From assembly GCA_902635515.1 (NCBI GenBank), contig CACPOD010000001.1, positions 1 through 64,000 on the forward strand: a DNA stretch of 64,000 nt, read 5' to 3'. Below are positions 18,560-27,506 of this stretch, one piece after another; position 1 is the first letter of the stretch, and the number at the start of each line of letters is the position of its first letter. Below the pieces are notes generated by a model. The model had not been told where the DNA came from and did no database searches. It saw nothing but the letters and a program-made list of their open reading frames with translations. The DNA is from an uncultured Pelagibacteraceae bacterium (GTDB lineage: Bacteria; Pseudomonadota; Alphaproteobacteria; Pelagibacterales; Pelagibacteraceae). The position numbers and the translations under genes are program-made.

Positions 18560-19050
18560 TAGAATTTTAAACTTATTAAATATATCAATATCATTGAATA
18601 TATCCCTGCCATTATATCATCCATAATTATTCCAAAATAGTTCTTATGGTTTTTATCAAAATAACTTACTGGAAAAGGTTTTAGAATGTCAAAAAATCTA
18701 AAAAAAACAAAAGATAAAATATAATAAATTTCAATGGAAATACTTATTTGATTAGTTTGATTTAAATAGAGTAACAAAATTAAAGGCATGGATTGCCCCA
18801 AAACTTCATCGATTACTATTTGTCTCGGATCTTTATTTTTAAATTCAGATTCAGCATCTTTTACTGCATAAAATGAATAAAAGAATAGAATTATAAAAAA
18901 AATGATTGAAAACTTAAGATCTGTGTAACCTAAAATTTCGTAAGCAATATAAATAAAAACAGCTGTAACAGCAGAAGTTACAGTTCCAGGAATTTTGGTT
19001 AAATATCCATAACCAAAGAAAGTAGATAACAAAACATTTATTTTTTTCAT
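18559..19050 (-). CDS. pgpA: PgpA, phosphatidylglycerophosphatase A
   Basis: PgpA removes the phosphate from phosphatidylglycerol phosphate in the inner membrane. The protein shows FGYGYLTKIPGTVTSAV at its N-terminus, the acidic motif QIVIDEVLGQ, and FFRFFDILKPFPV followed by GIIMDDIMAGIYS, all diagnostic. It has three to four membrane helices. The ATG at 19050 overlaps the ispDF stop as ATGA and is preferred to an upstream TTG at 19065. The gene lies between ispDF and cinA. Confidence 0.94.
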   Translation of the reverse strand: MKKINVLLSTFFGYGYLTKIPGTVTSAVTAVFIYIAYEILGYTDLKFSIIFFIILFFYSFYAVKDAESEFKNKDPRQIVIDEVLGQSMPLILLLYLNQTNQISISIEIYYILSFVFFRFFDILKPFPVSYFDKNHKNYFGIIMDDIMAGIYSMILIYLISLKF

Positions 19051-20147
19051 TGTGTTATTGAGCAAATAACTTCACAAGCTATTGCTTTTTCCTTTCCAAT
19101 CAATCCAAGTTTTTCTACTGTTTTGCCTTTTAGGTTAATCAATTCTTTATCAATATTTAATAAATTAGATACAGATTTGATTATTTTATTACGATATTTT
19201 GAAACTTTTGGTTGTTCGCATATTAAATTTATATCTAAATTATTAATATAAAAGTTATTATTATTTAATATTTCAACAATAGGTTTAAGCATTTTAGGAG
19301 ATCTAATATTTTTATATTTTTTTTGATTATCTGGAAAAAAACTACCAATATCTTTTTTTCTCATTGCTCCAAGAAGAGAGTCTATTATTGAGTGAATAAT
19401 CACATCACCATCAGAATGACCTTTAAGTCCTGAGTGAAAAGGAATTTTTACACCACCTAAAAAAAGTTTTTTTCCTTTTATTAATCTATGAATATCAAAA
19501 CCAATACCAAAATAAGTTTTATTAGTTTTGATATCTTCTTTATATGTAATTTTATTGTTTAAGTTCTCACCTTTAATAAATTTTACTTTTAAATTTTTTT
19601 CAATAAATAATGTTGCTTCATCAGTAATTTTATTTTTTTGTTTATCTGAAAGACTATATAAATCTTTAAATTTAAATGCTTGAGGGGTTTGAGTTAAAAT
19701 TGAATTATCTCGACTTAAATTAAAAAGTTGGTTTTTTACTTTGTATTTAATGGAGTCTTTTGAATGTATGAAGGGTATTACTGCTTTATTGTTTTTAAGT
19801 GATTTAATTAGATTTTTTAGAAGCTTGATAGTGAAATTTGGTCTAGCAGCATCATGAATTAGAACATTATTAGGTTTAAATTTTTTTATATATTTTAAAG
19901 CTATTAAAGAAGAATCGGATCTTTCTTTACCACCTTTTATAATTGATACATTTTTAGGAAATTTTTCTTTAATACTTTTTTTATTATTTACGACCAATAT
20001 AATTTTTTTAAACAGCTTTGATTTCATTGCTTTTTCTAAAGAATGTTTAAAAAGAGCCTTGTTTTTATAAACATTGAATTGCTTTGGTTTTTTTGAATTA
20101 AATCTTTTGCTTTGTCCCGATGCTAGTATTATAAAATAATTATTCAT
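19047..20147 (-). CDS. ispDF: IspDF, bifunctional MEP cytidylyltransferase / MECDP synthase
   Basis: This fusion carries two non-consecutive steps of the MEP isoprenoid pathway. Residues 1 to about 205 are IspD: ILASGQSKRFN nucleotide motif, LIHDAARPN, and TQTPQAF. Residues from about 213 are IspF: GIGFDIHRL metal site (Asp and His), GLKGHSDGDVIIHSIIDSLLGA, and DIGSFFPD. The fusion is typical of alphaproteobacteria. It is divergent from ntrY across only 24 bp. In related genomes dusB-ntrB-ntrC lie next to ispDF; they are absent here. Confidence 0.95.
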   Translation of the reverse strand: MNNYFIILASGQSKRFNSKKPKQFNVYKNKALFKHSLEKAMKSKLFKKIILVVNNKKSIKEKFPKNVSIIKGGKERSDSSLIALKYIKKFKPNNVLIHDAARPNFTIKLLKNLIKSLKNNKAVIPFIHSKDSIKYKVKNQLFNLSRDNSILTQTPQAFKFKDLYSLSDKQKNKITDEATLFIEKNLKVKFIKGENLNNKITYKEDIKTNKTYFGIGFDIHRLIKGKKLFLGGVKIPFHSGLKGHSDGDVIIHSIIDSLLGAMRKKDIGSFFPDNQKKYKNIRSPKMLKPIVEILNNNNFYINNLDINLICEQPKVSKYRNKIIKSVSNLLNIDKELINLKGKTVEKLGLIGKEKAIACEVICSITQ

Positions 20148-20171
20148 TTATATGGTAGTTTTTATATTCAA

Positions 20172-21953
20172 ATGTACGAATTTATTAAAAAAAATATATA
20201 TTTAATAATATTATTTATTATCACATTATCGATAGGTTTTTTAACCTTTTTAACTTTTATAGATAAAGGATTTATTGAATTAACGGATCAAAATTTACAA
20301 ATTTTATTAGTTCTAAATATTGTTCTTTTAGTAGCACTTTTTGTTTTTATTTTTATTGAGATTAAGAGCGCAATTAAAAATGATATCGATAAGGATGGAT
20401 TAAAATCAAATAAAAAATATATTACATACTTTGGTTTATTTACTTTAATTCCATCAGTTTTAATTTCAATATTTTCTCTCTTTTTATTTTCTTTTGCTTT
20501 AGAGAAGTATTTTGACAAAAAAGTTACCACAGTTGTTAACAACTCTTATGAGTTAGCTAGAAATTATGTTGAGGAAATTAGAAATAAAATTCAATCTGAT
20601 ATTGTTTTAATAGCTTTTGATACTGATAAAAGTAAAAGATTTTTAAATGATAATCAAAATGAATATAAAAGATTTTTAGAGACACAAAAATTAATTAGAA
20701 ATGTTGATGAAGTACACATCATAGATATTAATAAAAAACTTTTATTTTCAACTTTGAATGATGATCAGCCATATATCCCTCCAGTTGATGAAGCTCTTAA
20801 TTTAGTTTTAGATGATGATAGACCGCTTAAAATTATAAATGCACCAGAAAATATCTCTGCAGCTATTATGAGGTTGCAAAATTTTGAAGATAGATTTTTA
20901 TATGTTGTAAAATATTTAGATAAAGATATTTCAAAGTATTTAACTGAGTCTGAAGAGGCAATTAATTTTTATTATACAGTAGAAGAAAAAAGCACAGGTA
21001 TTAAAATCTCATTTGCTATTATTTATATTATAGTTGTTAGTGTTCTATTATTTGTATCTATATCTATAGCCATAAGGTTTTCATCTAGATTTTTTAGGTC
21101 AATAAATAATTTAATTCTTGCTTCATCATCCATTGGAGAAGGCAATTTTAATGCAAAAGTCCCCGAAGTCAAAACTGATAAAGATTTAGAAACCTTAAAT
21201 AAAAATTTCAATTTGATGATAGATAGGCTCAAAAGCCAGCAAGAAAAGTTAATAATCAATGAAAGACATGAAGCTTGGGGAAGTTTAGCAAGAAAACTTG
21301 CTCACGAGATTAAAAATCCACTAACACCAATTCAATTGACTATAGATAGATTAAAAAATAAATATTCAAAACAATTAAATGAAAATGAAACCGGAAAATT
21401 TAAAGATAATTTAAAAATTATAAATAATCAAATAAAACAAATCGAAAAATTAGTTAATGAATTTTCTGACTTTGCAAGAATGCCTAAACCAATATTTAGA
21501 GAAAACAACTTAGTAGATATTGTTCAGGAAAATATAAATTTGCTCAAAGAATTAGACAAATCTATTGATATTAATTTTAAAAACGATTTTAATAAAATTA
21601 CGTTAAAGAGCGATAAAGAACAAATAAGTAGAGTATTTTTAAATTTGATTAAAAATTCTATAGAAAGTATCAATCAAAAAGCTCAAAACAACAATAATTT
21701 CAGCAAAAAAATTGCTATTGAACTTACAGAAGATGATAGCCACATAAAAGTAACTATAGAAGACAATGGTGTTGGTTTTAGTGAATTAAAAAATAATATT
21801 AAAGATATACTTAATCCGTATTTCACGACTAAGAAAAATGGAACGGGTTTAGGATTATCAATAGTTAATAAAATAATTAATGATCACAACGGAAAAATAG
21901 ACTTTATACCAATTCAAAATGGTGCAAAAATTAATATTATATTTTTAAAATAA
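20172..21953 (+). CDS. ntrY: NtrY-type sensor histidine kinase without PAS domain
   Basis: The 593-residue protein has about four membrane helices (residues 10-30, 43-63, 88-112 and 280-302), an extracytoplasmic sensor region (about 113-278), a HAMP linker (about 303-355), a dimerisation and phosphotransfer domain with H378 in LAHEIKNPLTP, and an ATPase domain (N box NLIKNSIES, G boxes EDNGVGF and GTGLGLSIV). This is NtrY architecture, but the PAS domain usually found between HAMP and the histidine is missing, explaining the short length against the usual 700 or more. It is 2 bp before ntrX and divergent from ispDF. NtrY in relatives responds to nitrogen or redox state; the signal here is unknown. 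Confidence 0.9.
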   Translation: MYEFIKKNIYLIILFIITLSIGFLTFLTFIDKGFIELTDQNLQILLVLNIVLLVALFVFIFIEIKSAIKNDIDKDGLKSNKKYITYFGLFTLIPSVLISIFSLFLFSFALEKYFDKKVTTVVNNSYELARNYVEEIRNKIQSDIVLIAFDTDKSKRFLNDNQNEYKRFLETQKLIRNVDEVHIIDINKKLLFSTLNDDQPYIPPVDEALNLVLDDDRPLKIINAPENISAAIMRLQNFEDRFLYVVKYLDKDISKYLTESEEAINFYYTVEEKSTGIKISFAIIYIIVVSVLLFVSISIAIRFSSRFFRSINNLILASSSIGEGNFNAKVPEVKTDKDLETLNKNFNLMIDRLKSQQEKLIINERHEAWGSLARKLAHEIKNPLTPIQLTIDRLKNKYSKQLNENETGKFKDNLKIINNQIKQIEKLVNEFSDFARMPKPIFRENNLVDIVQENINLLKELDKSIDINFKNDFNKITLKSDKEQISRVFLNLIKNSIESINQKAQNNNNFSKKIAIELTEDDSHIKVTIEDNGVGFSELKNNIKDILNPYFTTKKNGTGLGLSIVNKIINDHNGKIDFIPIQNGAKINIIFLK

Positions 21954-21955
21954 TA

Positions 21956-23311
21956 ATGAGTGAAGAAATTTTAATTGTAGACGATAACGTTGATATCAGA
22001 AATATAATTAATGAATTAATAATAGATGCTGGCTATAAAACTAGATTGGCTGCAAATTATAACCAAGCACTTGCAGAAATAGATAAAAAATTACCCGATG
22101 TTGCAATTCTTGATGTTAAATTAGATAAGGGAGATAACGATGGTATTGAGCTTCTTTCACATATTAAATCTAAAAATAAAGATACTCCTGTTATAATTAT
22201 TTCTGGTCATGCAAACATTGAAATGGCTGTCAAATCTTTGCAGCATGGAGCATTTGAATTTATAGAAAAACCTTTTGATCAGGAAAGATTGCTCAATTTT
22301 GTTAAAAGAGCAGTTGAAAACTTTAATTTAAAAAAACAAAATAGAGAATACGAAAGCAAATTATTTTCATCTTATGAATTAATTGGAAACAGTAAAAATA
22401 TAGTAAATATAATTGATCAAATTAAAAAAATTTCAATTACTGAAAGTAGAGTTTTTATAAGTGGTCCTTCAGGTTCAGGTAAAGAATTAATTGCTAGAAA
22501 AATCCACAAAGCATCTGCTAGAAGCAAAAATCCATTTATTGTCTTAAATGGTGCTTTACTAGATTTCAAAAAGTATGAATTAGAATTATTTGGGGAAGAA
22601 AAAGAAAATGGCTCTATCTCATACGGCGCGCTTGAAAAAGCTAATAAAGGAACACTTTTAATCGATCAAGTTTCAGAAATACCATTAGACATACAGTCTA
22701 AAATACTAAGAGTTTTGACTGATCAAAAATTTAAAAGAGTTAATGGAATTAATGATGTTAGTGTGGATGTAAGATTAATTTGTTCATCAAGTAAAGATTT
22801 AAAAAAAGAAATAGAAATTGGAAATTTTAGAGAAGATTTATTTCATAGAATAAATGTTTTTGAGATAAATATTGAACCTTTAAATCAAAGAATTTCGGAT
22901 ATTCCTTTATTAATCAAATATTTTTCCAAAAAAATATCTGAAAATTACAAAATTAGAGAATTAGACATAGATGTAAATAATAGTTACATTCTTAATCATA
23001 ATTGGCATGGTAACGTAAGAGAGTTAAGAAATTTAATAGAGAGAATTGCAATATTACAACCAGATTCAAAAGATAAAATTTCAAATATTATTAAGGAATC
23101 TCTAAAAAATACAAATTTTGATGATCAATTGGCTGAAAATAGCCTTTCTGTACCATTAAAAGAAGCTAGAGAAAAATTTGAAAAGGAGTATTTAACTATT
23201 CAACTAAAAAAATTTAATGGAAATATTTCTAAGACAGCTAATTTTGTTGGAATGGAAAGAAGTGCATTACATAGAAAATTAAAAGGTTTGGGCATCAAAG
23301 AATTTAATTAG
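21956..23311 (+). CDS. ntrX: NtrX-type response regulator with altered AAA+ domain
   Basis: The 451-residue protein has a receiver domain with D53 (ILDVKL), an AAA+ domain with Walker A (GPSGSGKE, residues 170-177), and a C-terminal Fis-type helix-turn-helix (SKTANFVGMERSALHRKL). Two family features are altered. The GAFTGA loop that touches sigma-54 is replaced around residues 212-226 (GEEKENGSISYGALE), and the Walker B Glu is Gln (Q238, LLIDQVSE; codon CAA at 22667). The protein is therefore probably a DNA-binding regulator that does not activate sigma-54 by ATP hydrolysis. It pairs with ntrY upstream and is followed immediately by trkA. Confidence 0.92.
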   Translation: MSEEILIVDDNVDIRNIINELIIDAGYKTRLAANYNQALAEIDKKLPDVAILDVKLDKGDNDGIELLSHIKSKNKDTPVIIISGHANIEMAVKSLQHGAFEFIEKPFDQERLLNFVKRAVENFNLKKQNREYESKLFSSYELIGNSKNIVNIIDQIKKISITESRVFISGPSGSGKELIARKIHKASARSKNPFIVLNGALLDFKKYELELFGEEKENGSISYGALEKANKGTLLIDQVSEIPLDIQSKILRVLTDQKFKRVNGINDVSVDVRLICSSSKDLKKEIEIGNFREDLFHRINVFEINIEPLNQRISDIPLLIKYFSKKISENYKIRELDIDVNNSYILNHNWHGNVRELRNLIERIAILQPDSKDKISNIIKESLKNTNFDDQLAENSLSVPLKEAREKFEKEYLTIQLKKFNGNISKTANFVGMERSALHRKLKGLGIKEFN

Positions 23312-24703
23312 ATGAATATAATCATTTGTGGAGCTGGAAGAGTAGGGTTTACTATAGCTAAACAGCTAAGTGAGCAAGGTCATTCTATAACTGTTATTGA
23401 CCCTTCTAGTGAAGATATTCAAAAAATTGATGATGCTTTGGACGTTAAAGCTATAGTAGGAAAGGGTACCTATCCTTCAATACTAGAAAAAGCCAACGCA
23501 GCAGAGACTGACATGATTATAGCAGTCACTAGAAACGATGAAATTAATATGCTTATTTGCCAAATAGCTTTTTCAATTTTTAAAATTCCAAAAAAAATAG
23601 CTAGAATAAGATCTCAAGATTATCTAAATCCAAAATTTACCAGAGTTTATAACAAAGAAAATTTACCAATAGATGTAATTATTTCACCAGAAATTGAAAT
23701 TGCTAAATCAATTCAAAGAAAACTCGAAGCACCTGGAGCACTAGACAGCGTTCCATTTGCTGATAATAAAATTAGATTATTAGAGATTTTAATTAATGAA
23801 AATTGTAAATTAATTAATATCAAACTTAACGATTTAACTAAAAAACACCCTAATTTAGATGCAAACATTATTGGAATAATACGAGACGAAAAATTTTTAA
23901 TTCCAAAGAAAAATGATGAAGTAAAAAAAAATGATAAAATTTATGTGATAATAAACTCATCACAAATGTCAGACACTTTAGAAGCTTTTGGACATGAGGA
24001 AAAAGTATCTAAAAATATTTTAATTGTAGGTGGTGGTAACATAGGTTTTAACTTGGCTAAAAACGTTGAAGAAACTTTGGATGCTGCAAGAGTTAAAATT
24101 ATTGAAAAAAATAAAGAAAGAGCTGAATTTCTTGCTAGTGAATTAAATAATACGATTGTCATTAATGGTGATGCTTTAGATGAGGAAGTTCTTGTGGAGG
24201 CTAATTTACAAGAAGCCGAAACAGTTCTTGCTTTAACAAATGATGATGAGGATAATTTGATGGTTAGTGTTCTTGTTGAAAAATTTGCAAAAGATGAAAA
24301 AGATATCGATGATAAAAGAACAATGGCTTTAATTAATAAGCCAAATTATTCTTTATTGCAGAACTCTTTAAAAATTGATGATCTTATAGATCCTCGAATG
24401 AATACTGTATCAAGTATCTTAAAACATATTCATAAAGGTACTATAGAAACAGCTTACACTATTATGAATGGTGAATATGAGGTAATTGAAGCTGAAATAA
24501 TAGAAACATCAGAACTTATTAATAAAGAATTAAAAAATTCAAATTTGCCAGATGAGATAAGAATTGGCGCCATCCTAAGAGAAAATAAAGTTATAATACC
24601 TAGATCAAATTTTGTATTTCAAAAAGAGGATAAAGTTGTTTTTTTAGCAAAGAAAGATTCTATTTCAGTAGTAGAGAATATATTTAGAATAAGTTCTATT
24701 TAA
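23312..24703 (+). CDS. trkA: TrkA, potassium uptake regulatory subunit
   Basis: TrkA is the cytosolic NAD-binding regulator of the Trk potassium channel. The 463-residue protein is a tandem of two RCK halves. Each begins with a Rossmann motif, ICGAGRVGFTIA near residue 4 and IVGGGNIGFNLA near residue 234, each followed by a TrkA-C lobe. It starts directly after the ntrX stop (0-bp gap) and is followed by trkH, so kinase, regulator and both transporter parts look like one operon. Confidence 0.95.
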   Translation: MNIIICGAGRVGFTIAKQLSEQGHSITVIDPSSEDIQKIDDALDVKAIVGKGTYPSILEKANAAETDMIIAVTRNDEINMLICQIAFSIFKIPKKIARIRSQDYLNPKFTRVYNKENLPIDVIISPEIEIAKSIQRKLEAPGALDSVPFADNKIRLLEILINENCKLINIKLNDLTKKHPNLDANIIGIIRDEKFLIPKKNDEVKKNDKIYVIINSSQMSDTLEAFGHEEKVSKNILIVGGGNIGFNLAKNVEETLDAARVKIIEKNKERAEFLASELNNTIVINGDALDEEVLVEANLQEAETVLALTNDDEDNLMVSVLVEKFAKDEKDIDDKRTMALINKPNYSLLQNSLKIDDLIDPRMNTVSSILKHIHKGTIETAYTIMNGEYEVIEAEIIETSELINKELKNSNLPDEIRIGAILRENKVIIPRSNFVFQKEDKVVFLAKKDSISVVENIFRISSI

Positions 24704-24707
24704 TTTG

Positions 24708-26114
24708 ATGTCATTTTTTAGAGTAAAGTACTTAAGTTTTTTTTTTGGATTAATATCTATTTTTTCTTTTTTAAATATTATTTATTCATATTATTTTAAT
24801 TTATATCTAAATCTAAACACATATTATTTTAGCTTAATTATTTCTGCAGTTATTGGAATAATTTTTTATAAAATTAAAACTAATCAAAAAAAACCTACAA
24901 TATTTGAAAAAATATTAACTGTTTTGTTAGGATATTTTTTAATGCCATTGATTTTATCAATACCTTTTTATTTAAGTATTTATAATTTATCTTTTTTAAA
25001 TTCTTTATTCGAAGCTGTTTCAGGATTTACTTCGACAGGTTTCACCGTTTTTGAGAATATTAAACATATTGACCAAGGCTTAATTTTATGGAGATCATCA
25101 ATACAATGGATTGGAGGATTGTATTTTTTATATTCTATAATTTTCTTAATTGATATCTATGATGAAAGTTTAAAAAAATCTTTAACTAATTTTTTATCTT
25201 TTAATTCTGCTGAAATTTTAAAACAATCAATTAAAATTCTTTTATTATATTCAGGATTAACTTTATCAATTTTTATTATTCTAAACATTCTTGGAATTAG
25301 ATCATTTAATTCATTGAATTTAGCAATGACATTAATTTCATCAGGTGGATTTCTACCCACAAATGATCTTTCGTCAATTTTAGTTAATGATTTTCAAGTA
25401 ATTATATTTTCTCTTTTAATGCTGATTTCCTTTTTTAGTATTTTTTTTACATATAATTTAATTTTTCTAAGAAATAAAAACTTAAATTTTTTTTATGAGG
25501 ATATACATTTATTTTTATATTTTATTTTAGTTGTAAGTATCTTTTTTGTTTTTTTTAGTTATGACACTAATTTCACGTTCAGTTTTTTATCTTTAGTAAG
25601 TAGCATTTCTAATATTGGTATTTCTCTTGAAGTTGATCAAGCTAACTTACATTTTATATATATCTTGCTTGTAATTATTGGTGGATCTTTTTTTTCTACG
25701 AGCTCAGGTTTAAGGTTTTTAAAAATATATTCTTTGACTAAATATTCTATTAATCAAATTCTTTCTTTTAGCAGGCCAAAAAATGTATTTATGAACAAAC
25801 TTGTTTTTTCTAAAATTAATTTTGACACAAAAGATATTAATAAATATTTTTTAACAATAGTAATTTTTGTTATTTCTCTTTTTTCCTTAACTGTATTATT
25901 GTCATTATCTAACATAGAATTTGAATATTCATTTAAATTAGCTGTATTGACCTTAATGAATACAGTTAATTCTTCCTCTTATGGTGTCTCAGACTTTGAT
26001 TTTCAAAATTTACACTTTTTAACTAAATATTTTCTTATATTTTTTATGATAATCGGAAGAGTTGAACTTTTATCTTTATTATTAATGGCTAAAAAATTTC
26101 TTTTTAAAAATTAA
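24708..26114 (+). CDS. trkH: TrkH-type potassium transporter
   Basis: The protein (about 468 residues) is highly hydrophobic, with about ten membrane helices and re-entrant pore loops. The first pore loop is visible as SGFTSTGFTVFENI, near IQWIGGLYFLYSI; the later segments SSGGFLP, SNIGISLE, GGSFFSTSSGLRFLK and NTVNSSSYGVSDF correspond to the other three filter repeats, and IIGRVELLSLL is the family C-terminal motif. The ATG at 24708 is preferred to TTG 24705. It follows trkA by 4 bp. In many alphaproteobacteria hfq follows trkA; here trkH takes that place. Confidence 0.93.
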   Translation: MSFFRVKYLSFFFGLISIFSFLNIIYSYYFNLYLNLNTYYFSLIISAVIGIIFYKIKTNQKKPTIFEKILTVLLGYFLMPLILSIPFYLSIYNLSFLNSLFEAVSGFTSTGFTVFENIKHIDQGLILWRSSIQWIGGLYFLYSIIFLIDIYDESLKKSLTNFLSFNSAEILKQSIKILLLYSGLTLSIFIILNILGIRSFNSLNLAMTLISSGGFLPTNDLSSILVNDFQVIIFSLLMLISFFSIFFTYNLIFLRNKNLNFFYEDIHLFLYFILVVSIFFVFFSYDTNFTFSFLSLVSSISNIGISLEVDQANLHFIYILLVIIGGSFFSTSSGLRFLKIYSLTKYSINQILSFSRPKNVFMNKLVFSKINFDTKDINKYFLTIVIFVISLFSLTVLLSLSNIEFEYSFKLAVLTLMNTVNSSSYGVSDFDFQNLHFLTKYFLIFFMIIGRVELLSLLLMAKKFLFKN

Positions 26115-26142
26115 TTTAGTATTATATATATCATTAAATTTT

Positions 26143-26219
26143 GCGCCCTTAGCTCAGCTGGATAGAGCATCGGTTTTCTAAACCGAGGGTCGGAGGTTCG
26201 AATCCTCCAGGGCGCGCCA
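26143..26219 (+). tRNA. tRNA-Arg (anticodon TCT)
   Basis: The cloverleaf is complete: acceptor GCGCCCT pairs with AGGGCGC, D arm GCTC/GAGC, anticodon stem TCGGT/ACCGA with a seven-base loop TTTCTAA whose anticodon is TCT, and T arm GGAGG/CCTCC with TTCGAAT. The discriminator is G at 26216 and CCA is encoded at 26217-26219. It lies 28 bp after trkH on the same strand. Confidence 0.97.
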
Positions 26220-26338
26220 TTTCGTCATTTTTTATTGATATTATTAAAATATTTGTACTTGACTAGAATTCATCTAAAAAAGGTTTTACTAATTATTTTT
26301 TCTTGAAGAGTATTTTCTTACATGCTTAAATTAAGGAT

Positions 26339-26375
26339 ATTCAAAAGTAATTTTGAATTATTTGTTAACAAATAA
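26339..26375 (+). promoter_or_regulatory. Paired inverted repeats upstream of aapJ, including an 18-bp perfect palindrome
   Basis: An 18-bp perfect palindrome, TTATTTGTTAACAAATAA, lies at 26358-26375, ending 21 bp before the aapJ ATG. Directly before it, at 26339-26358, is a second inverted repeat with 8-bp arms ATTCAAAA and TTTTGAAT around GTAA. The palindrome looks like the operator of a dimeric repressor. As RNA, both could form short hairpins before the ribosome site AAAGGAAG (26386-26393). The regulator is unknown; the position suggests control of amino acid uptake. Confidence 0.6.
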
Positions 26376-26396
26376 AAATAACTAAAAGGAAGAATA

Positions 26397-27437
26397 ATGT
26401 TTAAATACTTAAAACAATTAACTTCTTTAGTTGCTATGGTTGCAGTGTTGTTTACTTTTACAACAGAAACTATGGCTGCTAAAAAATCTAAAACACTTAA
26501 AAACACTCAAAAGAAGGGTTTTGTAAGATGTGGAGTATCTCAAGGTCTTCCAGGATTTTCTAATGCTGATGCTGCAGGAAATTGGACTGGTGTTGACGTT
26601 GATGTATGTAGAGCGGTAGCTGCTGCAGTATTAGGTGATGCAAACAAAGTTAAGTTTACACCACTAAGTGCTAAAGAAAGATTTACAGCTTTAACTTCTA
26701 ATGAGATAGATATCTTATCAAGAAACACAACTTGGACTCTTTCTAGGGATGCTGATATCGGACTTACTTTCGTAGGTGTAAACTTCTACGATGGTCAAGG
26801 TTTTATGGTTAGAAAAAATTCTGGAATATCTTCTGTGAATGATTTCAAAGCAGGTGTTTCAGCTTGTACAAACCTAGGAACAACTACTGAGCTTAACATG
26901 AGAGATTTCTTTAATTCAAAAGGAATTCAATATGAGCCAGTGACTTTTGAAAAAGCGGACGAAGTCGTAGCTGCGTATGATGCTGGTAGATGTGATACAT
27001 ATACAACTGATAAATCTGGTTTAGCTGCTCAAAGAATTAAATTGAGTAACCCTGATGATCATATGGTTTTACCAGAAACTATATCTAAAGAGCCTTTAGG
27101 CCCTGTCGTTAGACAAGGTGACTCTGTTTGGGAAGATATCGTTAGATGGTCACTAAACACTATGATTGAGGCGGAAGAGTACGGTGTTACTTCTGCGAAT
27201 GCAGATTCTATGAAAACTTCTGACAACCCAGCTGTTAAAAGATTAGTTGGTGCTGAAGGTGAATTAGGTGCTGCTTTAGGTTTAGATAACGAGTGGAGTT
27301 TAAGAATTATCAAGCAAGTTGGTAACTATGGTGAAAGTTATAAGAGAAATATAGCTGACACTGGAATTTTACCTGATAGAGGTCCAAATGAATTATGGAC
27401 TAAAGGTGGAATTCTTTATGTACCACCAGCAAGATAA
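26397..27437 (+). CDS. aapJ: AapJ-type periplasmic amino acid-binding protein
   Basis: This is the solute-binding protein of the general L-amino acid ABC transporter. The 346-residue protein has a signal peptide (about residues 1-27, ending TMAA) and a type 3 solute-binding fold: VRCGVSQGLPGFS, WTGVDVDVCRAVAAAV, the ligand-site segment LTSNEIDILSRNTTWTLSRD, FYDGQGFMV, TTTELNMRDFF, and RCDTYTTDKSGLAAQR. A strong ribosome site (AAGGAAG) precedes the ATG. It is followed by a terminator hairpin before aapQ, which would keep this binding protein more abundant than the permeases. Its codons look better optimised than those of its neighbours, consistent with high expression. Confidence 0.94.
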   Translation: MFKYLKQLTSLVAMVAVLFTFTTETMAAKKSKTLKNTQKKGFVRCGVSQGLPGFSNADAAGNWTGVDVDVCRAVAAAVLGDANKVKFTPLSAKERFTALTSNEIDILSRNTTWTLSRDADIGLTFVGVNFYDGQGFMVRKNSGISSVNDFKAGVSACTNLGTTTELNMRDFFNSKGIQYEPVTFEKADEVVAAYDAGRCDTYTTDKSGLAAQRIKLSNPDDHMVLPETISKEPLGPVVRQGDSVWEDIVRWSLNTMIEAEEYGVTSANADSMKTSDNPAVKRLVGAEGELGAALGLDNEWSLRIIKQVGNYGESYKRNIADTGILPDRGPNELWTKGGILYVPPAR

Positions 27438-27456
27438 TTTATCTAATTAAATATCT

Positions 27457-27490
27457 AAAAAGGGCTAGATTTTTCTAGCCCTTTTTTTTA
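27457..27490 (+). terminator. Rho-independent terminator or attenuator between aapJ and aapQ
   Basis: A 13-bp perfect stem (27457-27469 with 27474-27486) around a TTTT loop has the GC core GGGCTAG/CTAGCCC and ends in a run of T. It lies 20 bp after the aapJ stop and 17 bp before the aapQ GTG. Partial readthrough would give much more binding protein mRNA than permease mRNA. No separate promoter for aapQ is obvious in the short remaining gap. Confidence 0.9.
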
Positions 27491-27506
27491 TAAGTCATTT
27501 ATTATC

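Noticed and set aside
26220-26338. Riboswitch upstream of aapJ
   Set aside because: No glycine, SAM or other known aptamer core could be recognised; apart from the inverted repeats listed, the stretch is plain AT-rich sequence.
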